Positions 9,843 to 18,410 of a DNA stretch of 64,000 bases are shown here, in pieces. Under the pieces are notes generated by a model. It had not been told where the DNA came from and did not search any database. It saw only the letters and a program-made list of their open reading frames with translations. The position numbers and the translations under genes are program-made. The stretch lies in NCBI GenBank assembly GCA_022601635.1, contig JAJACG010000024.1, forward strand, positions 1 to 64,000. The letters run 5' to 3'. Positions within the stretch are counted from its first letter, which is position 1. Every line of letters begins with the position of its first letter. The stretch comes from Chlamydiales bacterium (GTDB lineage: Bacteria; Chlamydiota; Chlamydiia; Chlamydiales; JAAKFR01).

Positions 9843-10629
9843 CGAAATCCTTGAGCCAGTTCTTCGCCTCCACATCCATCTGTTTCAAGATATAGAACCA
9901 TGCCAGCCAGACAAAAGCAATTCCTAAAAAGGCTTTGAGCGACCACAAAAGAAAGGAAATCTGCACCTGTGGCGCCATTCTATTCACAATTCCCAAAAAG
10001 AGATCAGAGAGAAGCATAGCCAAAAGAGAGGGTGCTGCTAGCTGAATCATGACTCGCAGCATCTCATGCAGCGTACGCATGATCAATATATATAGCGGTG
10101 CATCGTGGGAGAAAAAGGCGGGAGGTAAGAACTCATGGATCGGCAAGACCGAGAAGGAGGTCAAGAGTCCCTGAAAAAAGAGCAGCGGCCCCCCAATTGT
10201 GAAGAAGATCACAATCATCATGTTGTTATTGAGTGTGCCCAAAGGAGAGGTCTGCGCACCAAGAGCTGGGTTCATCACTTGCAAGGAAGAAGCGCCGCGC
10301 TGGTGGTCAATGATTGCCCCTGCTGACTGCACAAATTGAAAGGGGATCGAAATCAAAAAACCTAAAACGAATCCAATCAAGATCTCCTTGATCATCAAGA
10401 GCGAGAAAAGAATATCAAATTGGTAGTGACTCGTATTTTGAACAATCAAGAAGGGAAGAAAGATGAAGCTAAGCGCTACACCAAAACCAATCTTGACCGA
10501 GGCAGGCAAAAGCTTAGCTCCGAAAAAGGGCGCCATCGATATCGCCGTCACCAGTCGGCCTAGACCGAGCAGAAAGATTGCCCAGGTATCCCATAGATTG
10601 TAGCTCAAGATGAAGGTTAGATAATCCAT
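9808..10629 (-). CDS. sctT: Type III secretion export apparatus protein SctT
   Basis: SctT/FliR-like polytopic protein; adjacent to sctS, sctR. Confidence 0.9.
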   Translation of the reverse strand: MDYLTFILSYNLWDTWAIFLLGLGRLVTAISMAPFFGAKLLPASVKIGFGVALSFIFLPFLIVQNTSHYQFDILFSLLMIKEILIGFVLGFLISIPFQFVQSAGAIIDHQRGASSLQVMNPALGAQTSPLGTLNNNMMIVIFFTIGGPLLFFQGLLTSFSVLPIHEFLPPAFFSHDAPLYILIMRTLHEMLRVMIQLAAPSLLAMLLSDLFLGIVNRMAPQVQISFLLWSLKAFLGIAFVWLAWFYILKQMDVEAKNWLKDFATVARHLAGAP

Positions 10630-10920
10630 CTAAGACTTATATTTATAGAAGTTGTGGAAGACCTGGTTGGCAAGACCCACAATCAAGTTGGCCAGCCAGC
10701 CACCCATCATCACAATCGTTCCAATCACAGCCACCATCTTGATCGCAAAAGAAAATGTCTGCTCCTGAATCTGTGTCGCCGCCTGGATGACAGCAACAAA
10801 AAGACCCAAGATCGATGCAATCGCAATCGGAGGTCCCGAGATCATCAAAATCATCAAGAGTGCATGGTAGGTGTACTCATAGATGACACTGCGGTATGTA
10901 ATAGCTAATAATTCCATCAT
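10630..10920 (-). CDS. sctS: Type III secretion export apparatus protein SctS
   Basis: SGPPIAIASILGLFVAVIQAATQIQEQTFSFAIKMVAV motif of SctS/FliQ. Confidence 0.95.
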   Translation of the reverse strand: MMELLAITYRSVIYEYTYHALLMILMISGPPIAIASILGLFVAVIQAATQIQEQTFSFAIKMVAVIGTIVMMGGWLANLIVGLANQVFHNFYKYKS

Positions 10921-11711
10921 CAGTGAAAACTCAATACCAATCCTTCAAGTAAAACCGTCCAACCATCAATCATCACCACCAAAAGCAATTTTAGCGGTAA
11001 GGCAATCGATAGCGGCGATAACATCATCATCTGCATCGCAAGCAAGATGTTTGAGGTGACAAGATCAATCACAAAAAATGGTAGATAGATCAACACCCCA
11101 ATCTCAAACGCAGCTTTGATCTGCGTCGTAATAAAAGCTGGAACTATCACAATGTAATCCCGCTTTGTCAAAAACTTCTTCACCTCATCAGGAAAGGTCT
11201 TGTCCGCAATCTTGAAAAAACCATCAATGTGCTTCTTATTCGCATTCCGAATCAAAAAGTCTCGCAGTGGCTCCTTTGCCCGATTAACAATCGCAAGCGC
11301 CATATTCGCCGTATCACCTGAGAACAATTTGTCCGGCTGCTCCTTGTGCGTGATGATATCTTTGGAAGATTCATACATTTGATATCCAGTTGGATACATA
11401 ACATATATAGTGAGAATGAGCGCAATGCCATTGATCACTTGGTTGGGTGGGCTTTGCTGCACACCGAGGGCGCTTCGTAAAAGTGCGAGGGTGATGACCA
11501 TCTTCATGAATGAGGTGAGGAGCATGATCATGAAGGGTAGAAGGGCGACAAAGATGAGGACAACTGCTTGAGTGGTCACATCGGGGTAGTCGCTCTGCAT
11601 AGCGCCACCTGGAAGGACGAGATTGCTTTCTGGCGAGCCGTGAGGAACGCGCACCTCTTGTTGTGCAAGAAGTGGTGAGAACATGAATAGAAGTGCTAGG
11701 AGGATGCGCAT
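10920..11711 (-). CDS. sctR: Type III secretion export apparatus protein SctR
   Basis: TSFMKMVITLALLRSALGVQQSPPNQVINGIALILT; LPLKLLLVVMIDGW. Confidence 0.95.
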   Translation of the reverse strand: MRILLALLFMFSPLLAQQEVRVPHGSPESNLVLPGGAMQSDYPDVTTQAVVLIFVALLPFMIMLLTSFMKMVITLALLRSALGVQQSPPNQVINGIALILTIYVMYPTGYQMYESSKDIITHKEQPDKLFSGDTANMALAIVNRAKEPLRDFLIRNANKKHIDGFFKIADKTFPDEVKKFLTKRDYIVIVPAFITTQIKAAFEIGVLIYLPFFVIDLVTSNILLAMQMMMLSPLSIALPLKLLLVVMIDGWTVLLEGLVLSFH

Positions 11712-12358
11712 CAGCTCTCCCTCTTTTTGTGTGTGTCAAAGAAGGTTTGGAAGGCGGCCTCTAGCGCTTTGAGTTGGCTATCGAGTTGAGCGTTTATGAT
11801 ACCAGCTTCAGTTTCGATGATACAGCCACCTTTTTCTACATCGCCACGCACTTTGATGGCCAAAGTTTCGAGATGCTCGAAGAGCGCCTTGATATCGTTG
11901 CGATCTGTCTCGACTCGGTCGAGATCCTCTTTATTGACGAAGATAGAAATTTTGCGATGTTGAGAGACCGGCTTGAGCGCTGTTTTGACGATATCAGTGA
12001 TGGTTTCAGGCTTCTGTTCGAGCTCTTTGCCGATAATTTTTTTGACTGCAGTCAGCGCCAATGGCACCAAAGTTTTATTGAGCTCATCTTCGATGTTCTG
12101 CTTCTCCTGTTCGAGCTGAGCTAGCTGCTGATTCCATCGAAAGAGGCCCTCCTCAAAACCCTCTTCTTTTGCCCTCTCTTTGAGGTTTTCACACTCCTGC
12201 TCCACTGCAACTCTGTAATCAGCTGCTTGTGTTTGAGCCTTTTCGACTAGCTCTTTTGCTGTGAGCAGTTGACTAAATTCACTAGCAGGAATTGTCTTGC
12301 GATCAGGTGCGATGCGCACCTCTTCTTTTTGAATTAGGGAGAGAAATTTCATGAGCAC
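11711..12358 (-). CDS. sctL: Type III secretion stator protein SctL
   Basis: FliH/SctL-like coiled coil, position between sctR and sctJ; DVEKGGCIIETEAGIINAQLDSQLKALE. Confidence 0.88.
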   Translation of the reverse strand: MLMKFLSLIQKEEVRIAPDRKTIPASEFSQLLTAKELVEKAQTQAADYRVAVEQECENLKERAKEEGFEEGLFRWNQQLAQLEQEKQNIEDELNKTLVPLALTAVKKIIGKELEQKPETITDIVKTALKPVSQHRKISIFVNKEDLDRVETDRNDIKALFEHLETLAIKVRGDVEKGGCIIETEAGIINAQLDSQLKALEAAFQTFFDTHKKRES

Positions 12359-13194
12359 ACCCGGCTTGCTATTTGTAGAAGTTGCGATCTGAAGTGCGGA
12401 ATCAGCGCCTGATCCACTGGCGTTGTCAAAGCGTTCATCATCACCTGAGCTCTGCCCACATCAAGGCGGTGAATCAGATGCCAGCGAAATGAGAGATGTT
12501 CCTGCAAGATTCCCTTTGCAAGGCGCATTAAACCCCTTTTGTGTAAAAGCTGCTGTAGCTTTGCTGCATCGCCATCCCAATGCTGTAAATTGAGTTTGGG
12601 GCTCGTCCACTTAATTGGCTGCTTTGTTGCAAAGCTCAAAAAGTGATTCATCTCTTTAGAGAGTGCATTTTGAATGCGCTTCTGCAAACTCTTGTCAACA
12701 ATCTGTCTAAAATCACAGGCAAGATCAAAGAGTCCCAAGGTGTCGATGATCTGCATCAAAGTGGACCACTTCAATTTAATCAATGGGTTGAGAGCTCCTT
12801 GTGGGAGAGCCTCAATTGGAATGACCTCCTCTTTTTGGATCTCTTTTTGCAAAATCTCTGCCAAAAAGTAGGTGCTAAAAGGAGGGAGTTCACTTCTTTT
12901 GGGCTCCATCTTTAACATTGTAGCAAGCCCACTTTGCTGCGACTTGGAAAAAAGAGGGAAAAGAGCTGCCGCACTCTCTACAGGCAGGGTAGAGAGATAG
13001 GGATAAAACCAAGAATAGTGCACCCAATTCATCCATTTGGTTGGAACTAGCATGCTGGGGAAATTAAGCTTTGCTGGCGGTTGTAGAAGCTCTATCTCCT
13101 CTCGCATCTTTGGTTCGAAGAAACGCAGCAAGCTACTATCTTGCTCAAAATGTGTCAAAAGCGAACGGATCATCGCTTTTTCCTTTAGCTTCAA
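12349..13194 (-). CDS. Type III secretion-associated protein in SctK-like position (chlamydial CT560-type)
   Basis: Overlapping ORF between sctL and sctJ, same operon order as in Chlamydia. Confidence 0.6.
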   Translation of the reverse strand: MKLKEKAMIRSLLTHFEQDSSLLRFFEPKMREEIELLQPPAKLNFPSMLVPTKWMNWVHYSWFYPYLSTLPVESAAALFPLFSKSQQSGLATMLKMEPKRSELPPFSTYFLAEILQKEIQKEEVIPIEALPQGALNPLIKLKWSTLMQIIDTLGLFDLACDFRQIVDKSLQKRIQNALSKEMNHFLSFATKQPIKWTSPKLNLQHWDGDAAKLQQLLHKRGLMRLAKGILQEHLSFRWHLIHRLDVGRAQVMMNALTTPVDQALIPHFRSQLLQIASRVCS

Positions 13195-14072
13195 ATCTCA
13201 CCCCCAACCTCTTCTTCTGGCTCCTCATGAGGTGGAGCAAAAACCTCAAATGGTTCCAGTTCAAAGAAGCGCTTCCATCCATGATAGCGGATGATCGTCA
13301 ATGTCTTCCAAGCTGTCCAAAGAAGCAGACAGGCAAGGACAAAGATGACCAAAATAAAGGTGTAGAGAATGCCTCTAAGTAATGAGACCGATCCGCGCGC
13401 TACAGTCACTCCCCAGACAGAGACATAAGAGAGCTCTTCGCCCCTTTGTACCTGCTCAAGAGTGATGTCTGAATAGAGAGCTCGATCTGAAACAACAGAG
13501 ACGTTATCAATTTCAAGACCTGGAACAGCACTTGCGACAAGCCTTTTGATTTTTGTGACAAGTAGACTGTTAGGATTGTCCAAGATTCCGCGATGCTTTA
13601 CATAGACAGAGGCAGTCAATGTCTGCTGCTCATCCTCGTCCTCATGAGGCAGAGTGATTTGCACATTGGCGTCGATGATGCCATCCATCGTACGAATGGT
13701 ATTGGCCAACTGCATCGAAAGGCCCTCTTGATAGCGGATTCTATTTTGCATATCTGAAGGAACAAGTCCTTGGTTTCCAAATAGATCCAAAAGGTTGGTG
13801 CCACGAACGCGGGGTAATCCTGCTTGGTTGAGGATAGTGAGGGAGTCAGTGATCTGTTTAGCTGGAACGGAGATGTCCCACATTTGAGGTCCGCCGCCTC
13901 CACCGACAGTAGTTGCTGCGGCTTCGATTTTTGTTGCAACAACGCCGCGGCTATTTAGGAGAACGACAATTTCGTTTGCGTCGCGTTCACTTAGGTTATT
14001 GGCGATGGTGGATCTGGTGTTACACCCAAAAAGTAGTAGTAGAGGTGTGAACAGTAGCAGCTTGCGTATCAT
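13191..14072 (-). CDS. sctJ: Type III secretion inner-ring lipoprotein SctJ
   Basis: Lipobox LLLFGCNTRSTIANNLSERDANEIVVLLNSRGV; C-terminal TM. Confidence 0.94.
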   Translation of the reverse strand: MIRKLLLFTPLLLLFGCNTRSTIANNLSERDANEIVVLLNSRGVVATKIEAAATTVGGGGGPQMWDISVPAKQITDSLTILNQAGLPRVRGTNLLDLFGNQGLVPSDMQNRIRYQEGLSMQLANTIRTMDGIIDANVQITLPHEDEDEQQTLTASVYVKHRGILDNPNSLLVTKIKRLVASAVPGLEIDNVSVVSDRALYSDITLEQVQRGEELSYVSVWGVTVARGSVSLLRGILYTFILVIFVLACLLLWTAWKTLTIIRYHGWKRFFELEPFEVFAPPHEEPEEEVGGEI

Positions 14073-14165
14073 GTTGTGTCCTAATATGGTCCTTTACAGT
14101 CACCATAGCACAGCCGCTATATCCTATCCAGAGCTTATCTTAGCTTATTTCTTGTGTGGCAAACT

Positions 14166-15140
14166 CTACTGCCAGTGGCGGACGATGTTTTCAATCTCGA
14201 GGCGAATTGCCTTGGGAGTATCAGGGTCTTGCGCCATCGCAATAAAGCTTTCCTGATGCGCCGTTCCAACAAGTGCGTCGCAGTGACAAAGTAGGTAGGT
14301 CGAAAGAAGAGGCTTTAGCTTCACCTCTTCACACTGCAACTCCTCATACGCCGCAATCGCAATCTCTGAATCTTCTGGAAACGATGTCAACGCAAATGCC
14401 GCATGAATATTGTCCGATGTAATCGGACGACTCTGTAAAATTCTTAGCAAAAACTCCTTTGCAGGCTCGCCAATCTTTCTCAAGGCGTCCAGTAAAATCT
14501 CCTCATCAAAGAGCATATCACCACCAAAACGCTCAAAGATCGGTACAATCGCTCGATCCTCTTGCATCTCTCCTAAACAGTGAATCGCCAAAGCAGGAGC
14601 CAAACCATATCCAGGAGAAAGTGCATCATAGGCGTCTGGCGATTCCAAGATATGCATCAACTCAGGGGCGATACGCTCCTTTTGCTCCAAAACCTCAGCA
14701 ATCAACTCTTCTGGATCTTCCTCTTCTGTCAGCAAAATATCAGCTACAAGCCGTTCAAGATCATTGCCCTCACCCTCATAAACCTCTTTGAGCTTGCTAT
14801 AGGCTGCGCGCGCTTTTGCCACTCGCTCTGCCTCTGAACCATCTAGCACAACAGCAGCTAAGTTGGTCTCCAACTGCTGCTCGATGCTCGCCAAGTAGGC
14901 AATGCGCTCAATATCAAAGTCGGGATTCACACCAAAACCATCCTGCTCATAGTAGTTGAGCATTACACCAAAGTCGCCGCCAAAGTGCGCGTCGCGATGC
15001 ATCAAAATCTCATGGTCCATCTCATCAGTCAGCTCAAACGTTGCATCTGGATCGATGTTCAATTCATGATCATGACTCTTGTCATGGCCATTCAATCCCT
15101 TAGTCTGAACTGCCTGCTCCTCAAATGTTTCCTGATCCAT
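14166..15140 (-). CDS. Uncharacterised acidic alpha-helical (HEAT-like) protein
   Basis: ORF; repeated helix pairs such as GYGLAPALAIHCLGEMQEDRAIVPIFERFGG. Confidence 0.55.
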   Translation of the reverse strand: MDQETFEEQAVQTKGLNGHDKSHDHELNIDPDATFELTDEMDHEILMHRDAHFGGDFGVMLNYYEQDGFGVNPDFDIERIAYLASIEQQLETNLAAVVLDGSEAERVAKARAAYSKLKEVYEGEGNDLERLVADILLTEEEDPEELIAEVLEQKERIAPELMHILESPDAYDALSPGYGLAPALAIHCLGEMQEDRAIVPIFERFGGDMLFDEEILLDALRKIGEPAKEFLLRILQSRPITSDNIHAAFALTSFPEDSEIAIAAYEELQCEEVKLKPLLSTYLLCHCDALVGTAHQESFIAMAQDPDTPKAIRLEIENIVRHWQ

Positions 15141-16059
15141 TATTTAATGCCTCAAATATTTCCGCTGCATTGTAGCTAGAGCGTACAAAGGGTCCCGAAT
15201 AGACATAGGGGATCCCAATCTCTCTGCCGTAAGCAGCAAATTGGTTAAACTGTTTGGGTGTCACAAAAGATTTTACGCGCAGCTTGCGCCTGTTTGGTTG
15301 GAGGTATTGGCCAATCGTGACAATTTGACAGCCCACCTCTTTTAAATCTTGAAGCGTCTTCTTCACTTCATCTTCGCTCTCGCCCAGACCAACCATCAAA
15401 CCTGACTTGACAAGGCTATTGGATGCTGACGCTAGCTTCAAAATCTCCAACGTTCTGGTATAAGTTGCTTTATGGCGTACGCGCCCGGTCAAGCTCTCAA
15501 CCGTCTCAATATTGTGGTTAAAGATCTCCGGCTTTACATCGAGCACCATTTGCAAAGCTGCATCATCACCAGAAAAGTCGGAGGTCAAGACCTCGATCGT
15601 CGCCTCTTTTTTCACCTCTTCAATGATTTTGGCAATGTGACTCGCCCCTTTGTCAGGCAGATCGTCGCGTGCCACCATCGTCACCACTACATGACGAAGC
15701 CCCAACTTTTTGGCGCTCTCTGCAATCTGCTTTGGTTCCTCAGGATCTGGAGCTTTAGGAGAGGCATTGAAATCAATATCGCAGAAGCCGCAGTTGCGCG
15801 TACACTCCTTGCCCATTGCTAAAAAGGTAGCAGTCTTTTTCGACCAACACTCCAACAAATTGGGACACTTAGCCTCTTCACAAACAGTAGGGAGTGTGTC
15901 AACAGCCTCATGGGTATTCCATAGAAGGCGGCCCTCGGGCATTTTGCGGTGCAGCCACTTTGGAAAGCGTCCGCACGCCTCTTCATCAGGATTTTCAGGT
16001 AGAACATTCAGCCTGCGGCTTTTGACAGATGGAGCTAGTTTGAAGCGCTCATCTGTCAT
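15121..16059 (-). CDS. lipA: Lipoyl synthase
   Basis: Radical-SAM CTRNCGFCDI; CEEAKCPNLLECW; start taken at MTDERFKLAPS. Confidence 0.95.
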   Translation of the reverse strand: MTDERFKLAPSVKSRRLNVLPENPDEEACGRFPKWLHRKMPEGRLLWNTHEAVDTLPTVCEEAKCPNLLECWSKKTATFLAMGKECTRNCGFCDIDFNASPKAPDPEEPKQIAESAKKLGLRHVVVTMVARDDLPDKGASHIAKIIEEVKKEATIEVLTSDFSGDDAALQMVLDVKPEIFNHNIETVESLTGRVRHKATYTRTLEILKLASASNSLVKSGLMVGLGESEDEVKKTLQDLKEVGCQIVTIGQYLQPNRRKLRVKSFVTPKQFNQFAAYGREIGIPYVYSGPFVRSSYNAAEIFEALNNGSGNI

Positions 16060-17456
16060 GACTTCGGCCTTGGTGGAAGGTGAAGCGGCATGTCCGAAGC
16101 CATGAAAGCAGCTTCCATCCACGCCTCAGCAATCGTTGGATGGGCGTGAATCGTATCGCCAATTGAATCAACCGTCAGCTCATTACTAATCGCCACCGCC
16201 ATCTCAGCAATTAGAGCTGAAGCACCATGACCAACCACCTGTGCGCCTAGAATCTGTCCATTCTTTTTGTCTGTCACAATCTGTGCAAATCCCTCTGTGC
16301 ACTGCGTTGCTTGAGCTTTGCCAAGCGCCTGGAAGGGGAACTTACCAATCGTTGCATCATAGCCAGCTTCAATCGCGCGCTCCAGAGTCAAACCAATGGT
16401 CCCTACCTCTGGATCTGTAAAGATCACTGAAGGAACTGCATTATAATGCATCTTGTTGGAAAGACCCGACGCATTGTCCGCAGCAATCATTCCTTGGTGT
16501 GACGCCACATGCGCTAAAATCCACTTACCAGTTACATCGCCAATCGCATAGATGCTGGAGACATTTGTCTCCATATACTCATTGACTGGAATGGTGCCAT
16601 TTTCCTCACAAGCAACACCCGCGACATCAAGCCCCACATTGTCACTATTAAATTTGCGCCCCACAGAGACAAGCGCCATATCAGCTGACATAGAACGGCC
16701 ATCTGCCAAATGGAAGGTGACACCCTCACCATCTTTTTCCACGCGCTCAATTGCTGCATTGGTCTCAATGTTAATACCGCGCTTTTTCAGCGAGCGTGTC
16801 ATATGCTGTGAAACATTCTTGCCCTCTGTTGACAAGATCGAAGGCAGCACTTCAAAAATTGTTACCTCAACATCAAAAGCGGCGTGCAAACAGGCAAATT
16901 CGCAGCCAATCACCCCCCCACCAACAATAAATAGCTTCTTCGGAAGCTTGGTCAAGTTGAGCATCGAAGTTGAGTCATGCACCCTCTCATGATCAAAGGG
17001 GATAAAGGGAAGCTCGCGCGGTTCAGAGCCAGTCGCAATAATGATCTTCGGAGCCTCCAAAACCTCATTGTCCTGACCAGTTACCTTCACCTCATTCGCA
17101 GAGATGAATTTTCCATAGCCGTTGAAAATGGTGATCTGATTGCTTTTGATTAATCCCTCGAGTCCACGACGTATTCCATTGACAACACCATCTTTACGAT
17201 CCTTCATTGCAGCGTAGTCAAACGCTACATTTTGACAGGAGATGCCAAATTGATTGGCCTCACGCACCTTGCGCAAAACATCAGCATTGGCAATCAACGC
17301 CTTTGAAGGAATACAGCCGCGGTTGAGGCAGGTACCACCTAGCTCACCCGCTTCAATTAGCGCTGTCTTTAGGCCGCGCTGCGCACCTCGAATTGCAGCT
17401 ACATAGCCTCCGGGGCCGCTGCCTATCACAATGAGATCAAATTTCTTTTTGTCCAT
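16056..17456 (-). CDS. lpd: Dihydrolipoamide dehydrogenase
   Basis: GSGPGGYVAAIRGAQ, GGTCLNRGCIPSKALI disulfide motif, C-terminal HAHPTIAEAW. Confidence 0.96.
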   Translation of the reverse strand: MDKKKFDLIVIGSGPGGYVAAIRGAQRGLKTALIEAGELGGTCLNRGCIPSKALIANADVLRKVREANQFGISCQNVAFDYAAMKDRKDGVVNGIRRGLEGLIKSNQITIFNGYGKFISANEVKVTGQDNEVLEAPKIIIATGSEPRELPFIPFDHERVHDSTSMLNLTKLPKKLFIVGGGVIGCEFACLHAAFDVEVTIFEVLPSILSTEGKNVSQHMTRSLKKRGINIETNAAIERVEKDGEGVTFHLADGRSMSADMALVSVGRKFNSDNVGLDVAGVACEENGTIPVNEYMETNVSSIYAIGDVTGKWILAHVASHQGMIAADNASGLSNKMHYNAVPSVIFTDPEVGTIGLTLERAIEAGYDATIGKFPFQALGKAQATQCTEGFAQIVTDKKNGQILGAQVVGHGASALIAEMAVAISNELTVDSIGDTIHAHPTIAEAWMEAAFMASDMPLHLPPRPKS

Positions 17457-17498
17457 AATCGCCTTAAAGGATATATATTTTATAAGAAGCTATACATT

Positions 17499-17996
17499 TT
17501 GGTAAACCTCAGTATGAGCAAAGAGAGTGAAAAAAGAATTTGTTGGAACTGCAATGCAGACGTCAGCATTCAGATCGAGCGCTGCCCCTACTGCGGTGCA
17601 GATGTAAATAGCCCTCCAGAGGGACGCACTCCCTATAAAGGAGAGGAGATGGGAAGCCCTTTCCAAAAATCTCCTAATAGTAGCAAGGGAGATGACCCAT
17701 TTCAATTTCACCCAAGGCCAACGCCCCTCCAAGAGGCAAGCATGGCCGTGAGTGATCAGGAATGGAATGACGCCCTAGAAGAGGAGGTGAAGGAGGAGGC
17801 AGCACCCACTAGCAGTCGTGAGATGGTTGCCCTTCTACTACTTCTACCAGGAATCGTCTTCTTCCTCTTTGGGATGCTTCTTCTTCTTTTCGCAAAAGAA
17901 GGAATGCTCACCCTTCATTGGAAGCAGAGCTTAGCTTTTTTTTACTTCCTCGCCTCACTACCCCTTCTCTATCTTGGCTGGCGTGCTACGAGATAG
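17499..17996 (+). CDS. Membrane protein with N-terminal zinc ribbon
   Basis: ICWNCNADVSIQIERCPYCGAD plus two C-terminal TM helices. Confidence 0.6.
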   Translation: MVNLSMSKESEKRICWNCNADVSIQIERCPYCGADVNSPPEGRTPYKGEEMGSPFQKSPNSSKGDDPFQFHPRPTPLQEASMAVSDQEWNDALEEEVKEEAAPTSSREMVALLLLLPGIVFFLFGMLLLLFAKEGMLTLHWKQSLAFFYFLASLPLLYLGWRATR

Positions 17997-18324
17997 AGCA
18001 AGTATTTTTTGGGTTGAGCCGCTTGTGGCATGTATTTTTTGGATTTAGTCTTTTGTGACAGGTATTTTTTGGATTCAATCTCTTGTGGCAAGGGGTATCC
18101 ATCATCGATGAACGGTGACAAAGAGGGCAGCGTGCATGTTCAGCGCACATATATACTCCACCTTGATCCACCAGTAAACTATCCACCTCAACCATATCAT
18201 TGCTCAGCTGGACAAGGATTGTCTCACCAGTCAATGAAATCTGTTCAGGCTCCAAATAGAATTTCTCAGTTGCAAAAAGCGAGCTTGCAACAAATGCAGC
18301 CGCAAATAGTGTCATTTTCAACAT
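17986..18324 (-). CDS. Small exported Cys-rich protein ending in (CHKRLNPKNT)x3 CSIS
   Basis: Signal peptide MLKMTLFAAAFVASSLFA; three decapeptide repeats with only synonymous nucleotide differences. Confidence 0.8.
   Translation of the reverse strand: MLKMTLFAAAFVASSLFATEKFYLEPEQISLTGETILVQLSNDMVEVDSLLVDQGGVYMCAEHARCPLCHRSSMMDTPCHKRLNPKNTCHKRLNPKNTCHKRLNPKNTCSIS
18001..18090 (-). repeat. Three tandem 30-bp coding repeats (CHKRLNPKNT)
   Basis: 18001-18030, 18031-18060, 18061-18090 aligned by eye. Confidence 0.95.
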
Positions 18325-18410
18325 CGTCTTCTCCTAAATTGAGATCGTTTATACAACGTTAACAATGACCATAAGAAAAGGAATCTTTTTATTAAATATG
18401 AATAAAAATT

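Noticed and set aside
16059-16122. N-terminal extension of the lipA ORF (MDGSCFHGFGHAAS...) overlapping lpd
   Set aside because: The extension is the out-of-frame lpd 3' end; the more plausible start is MTDERFKLAPS at 16059.
17986-17996. Convergent 3' overlaps (also at 9808-9842, 40732-40739, 55553-55589) as a regulatory system
   Set aside because: Short convergent overlaps are common in compact bacterial genomes; nothing further in the sequence supports a specific mechanism.
18001-18090. Tandem 30-bp units considered as a CRISPR or intergenic satellite
   Set aside because: No spacers; units are contiguous, multiples of three, and lie in frame at the end of an ORF with only synonymous differences, so they are coding repeats.
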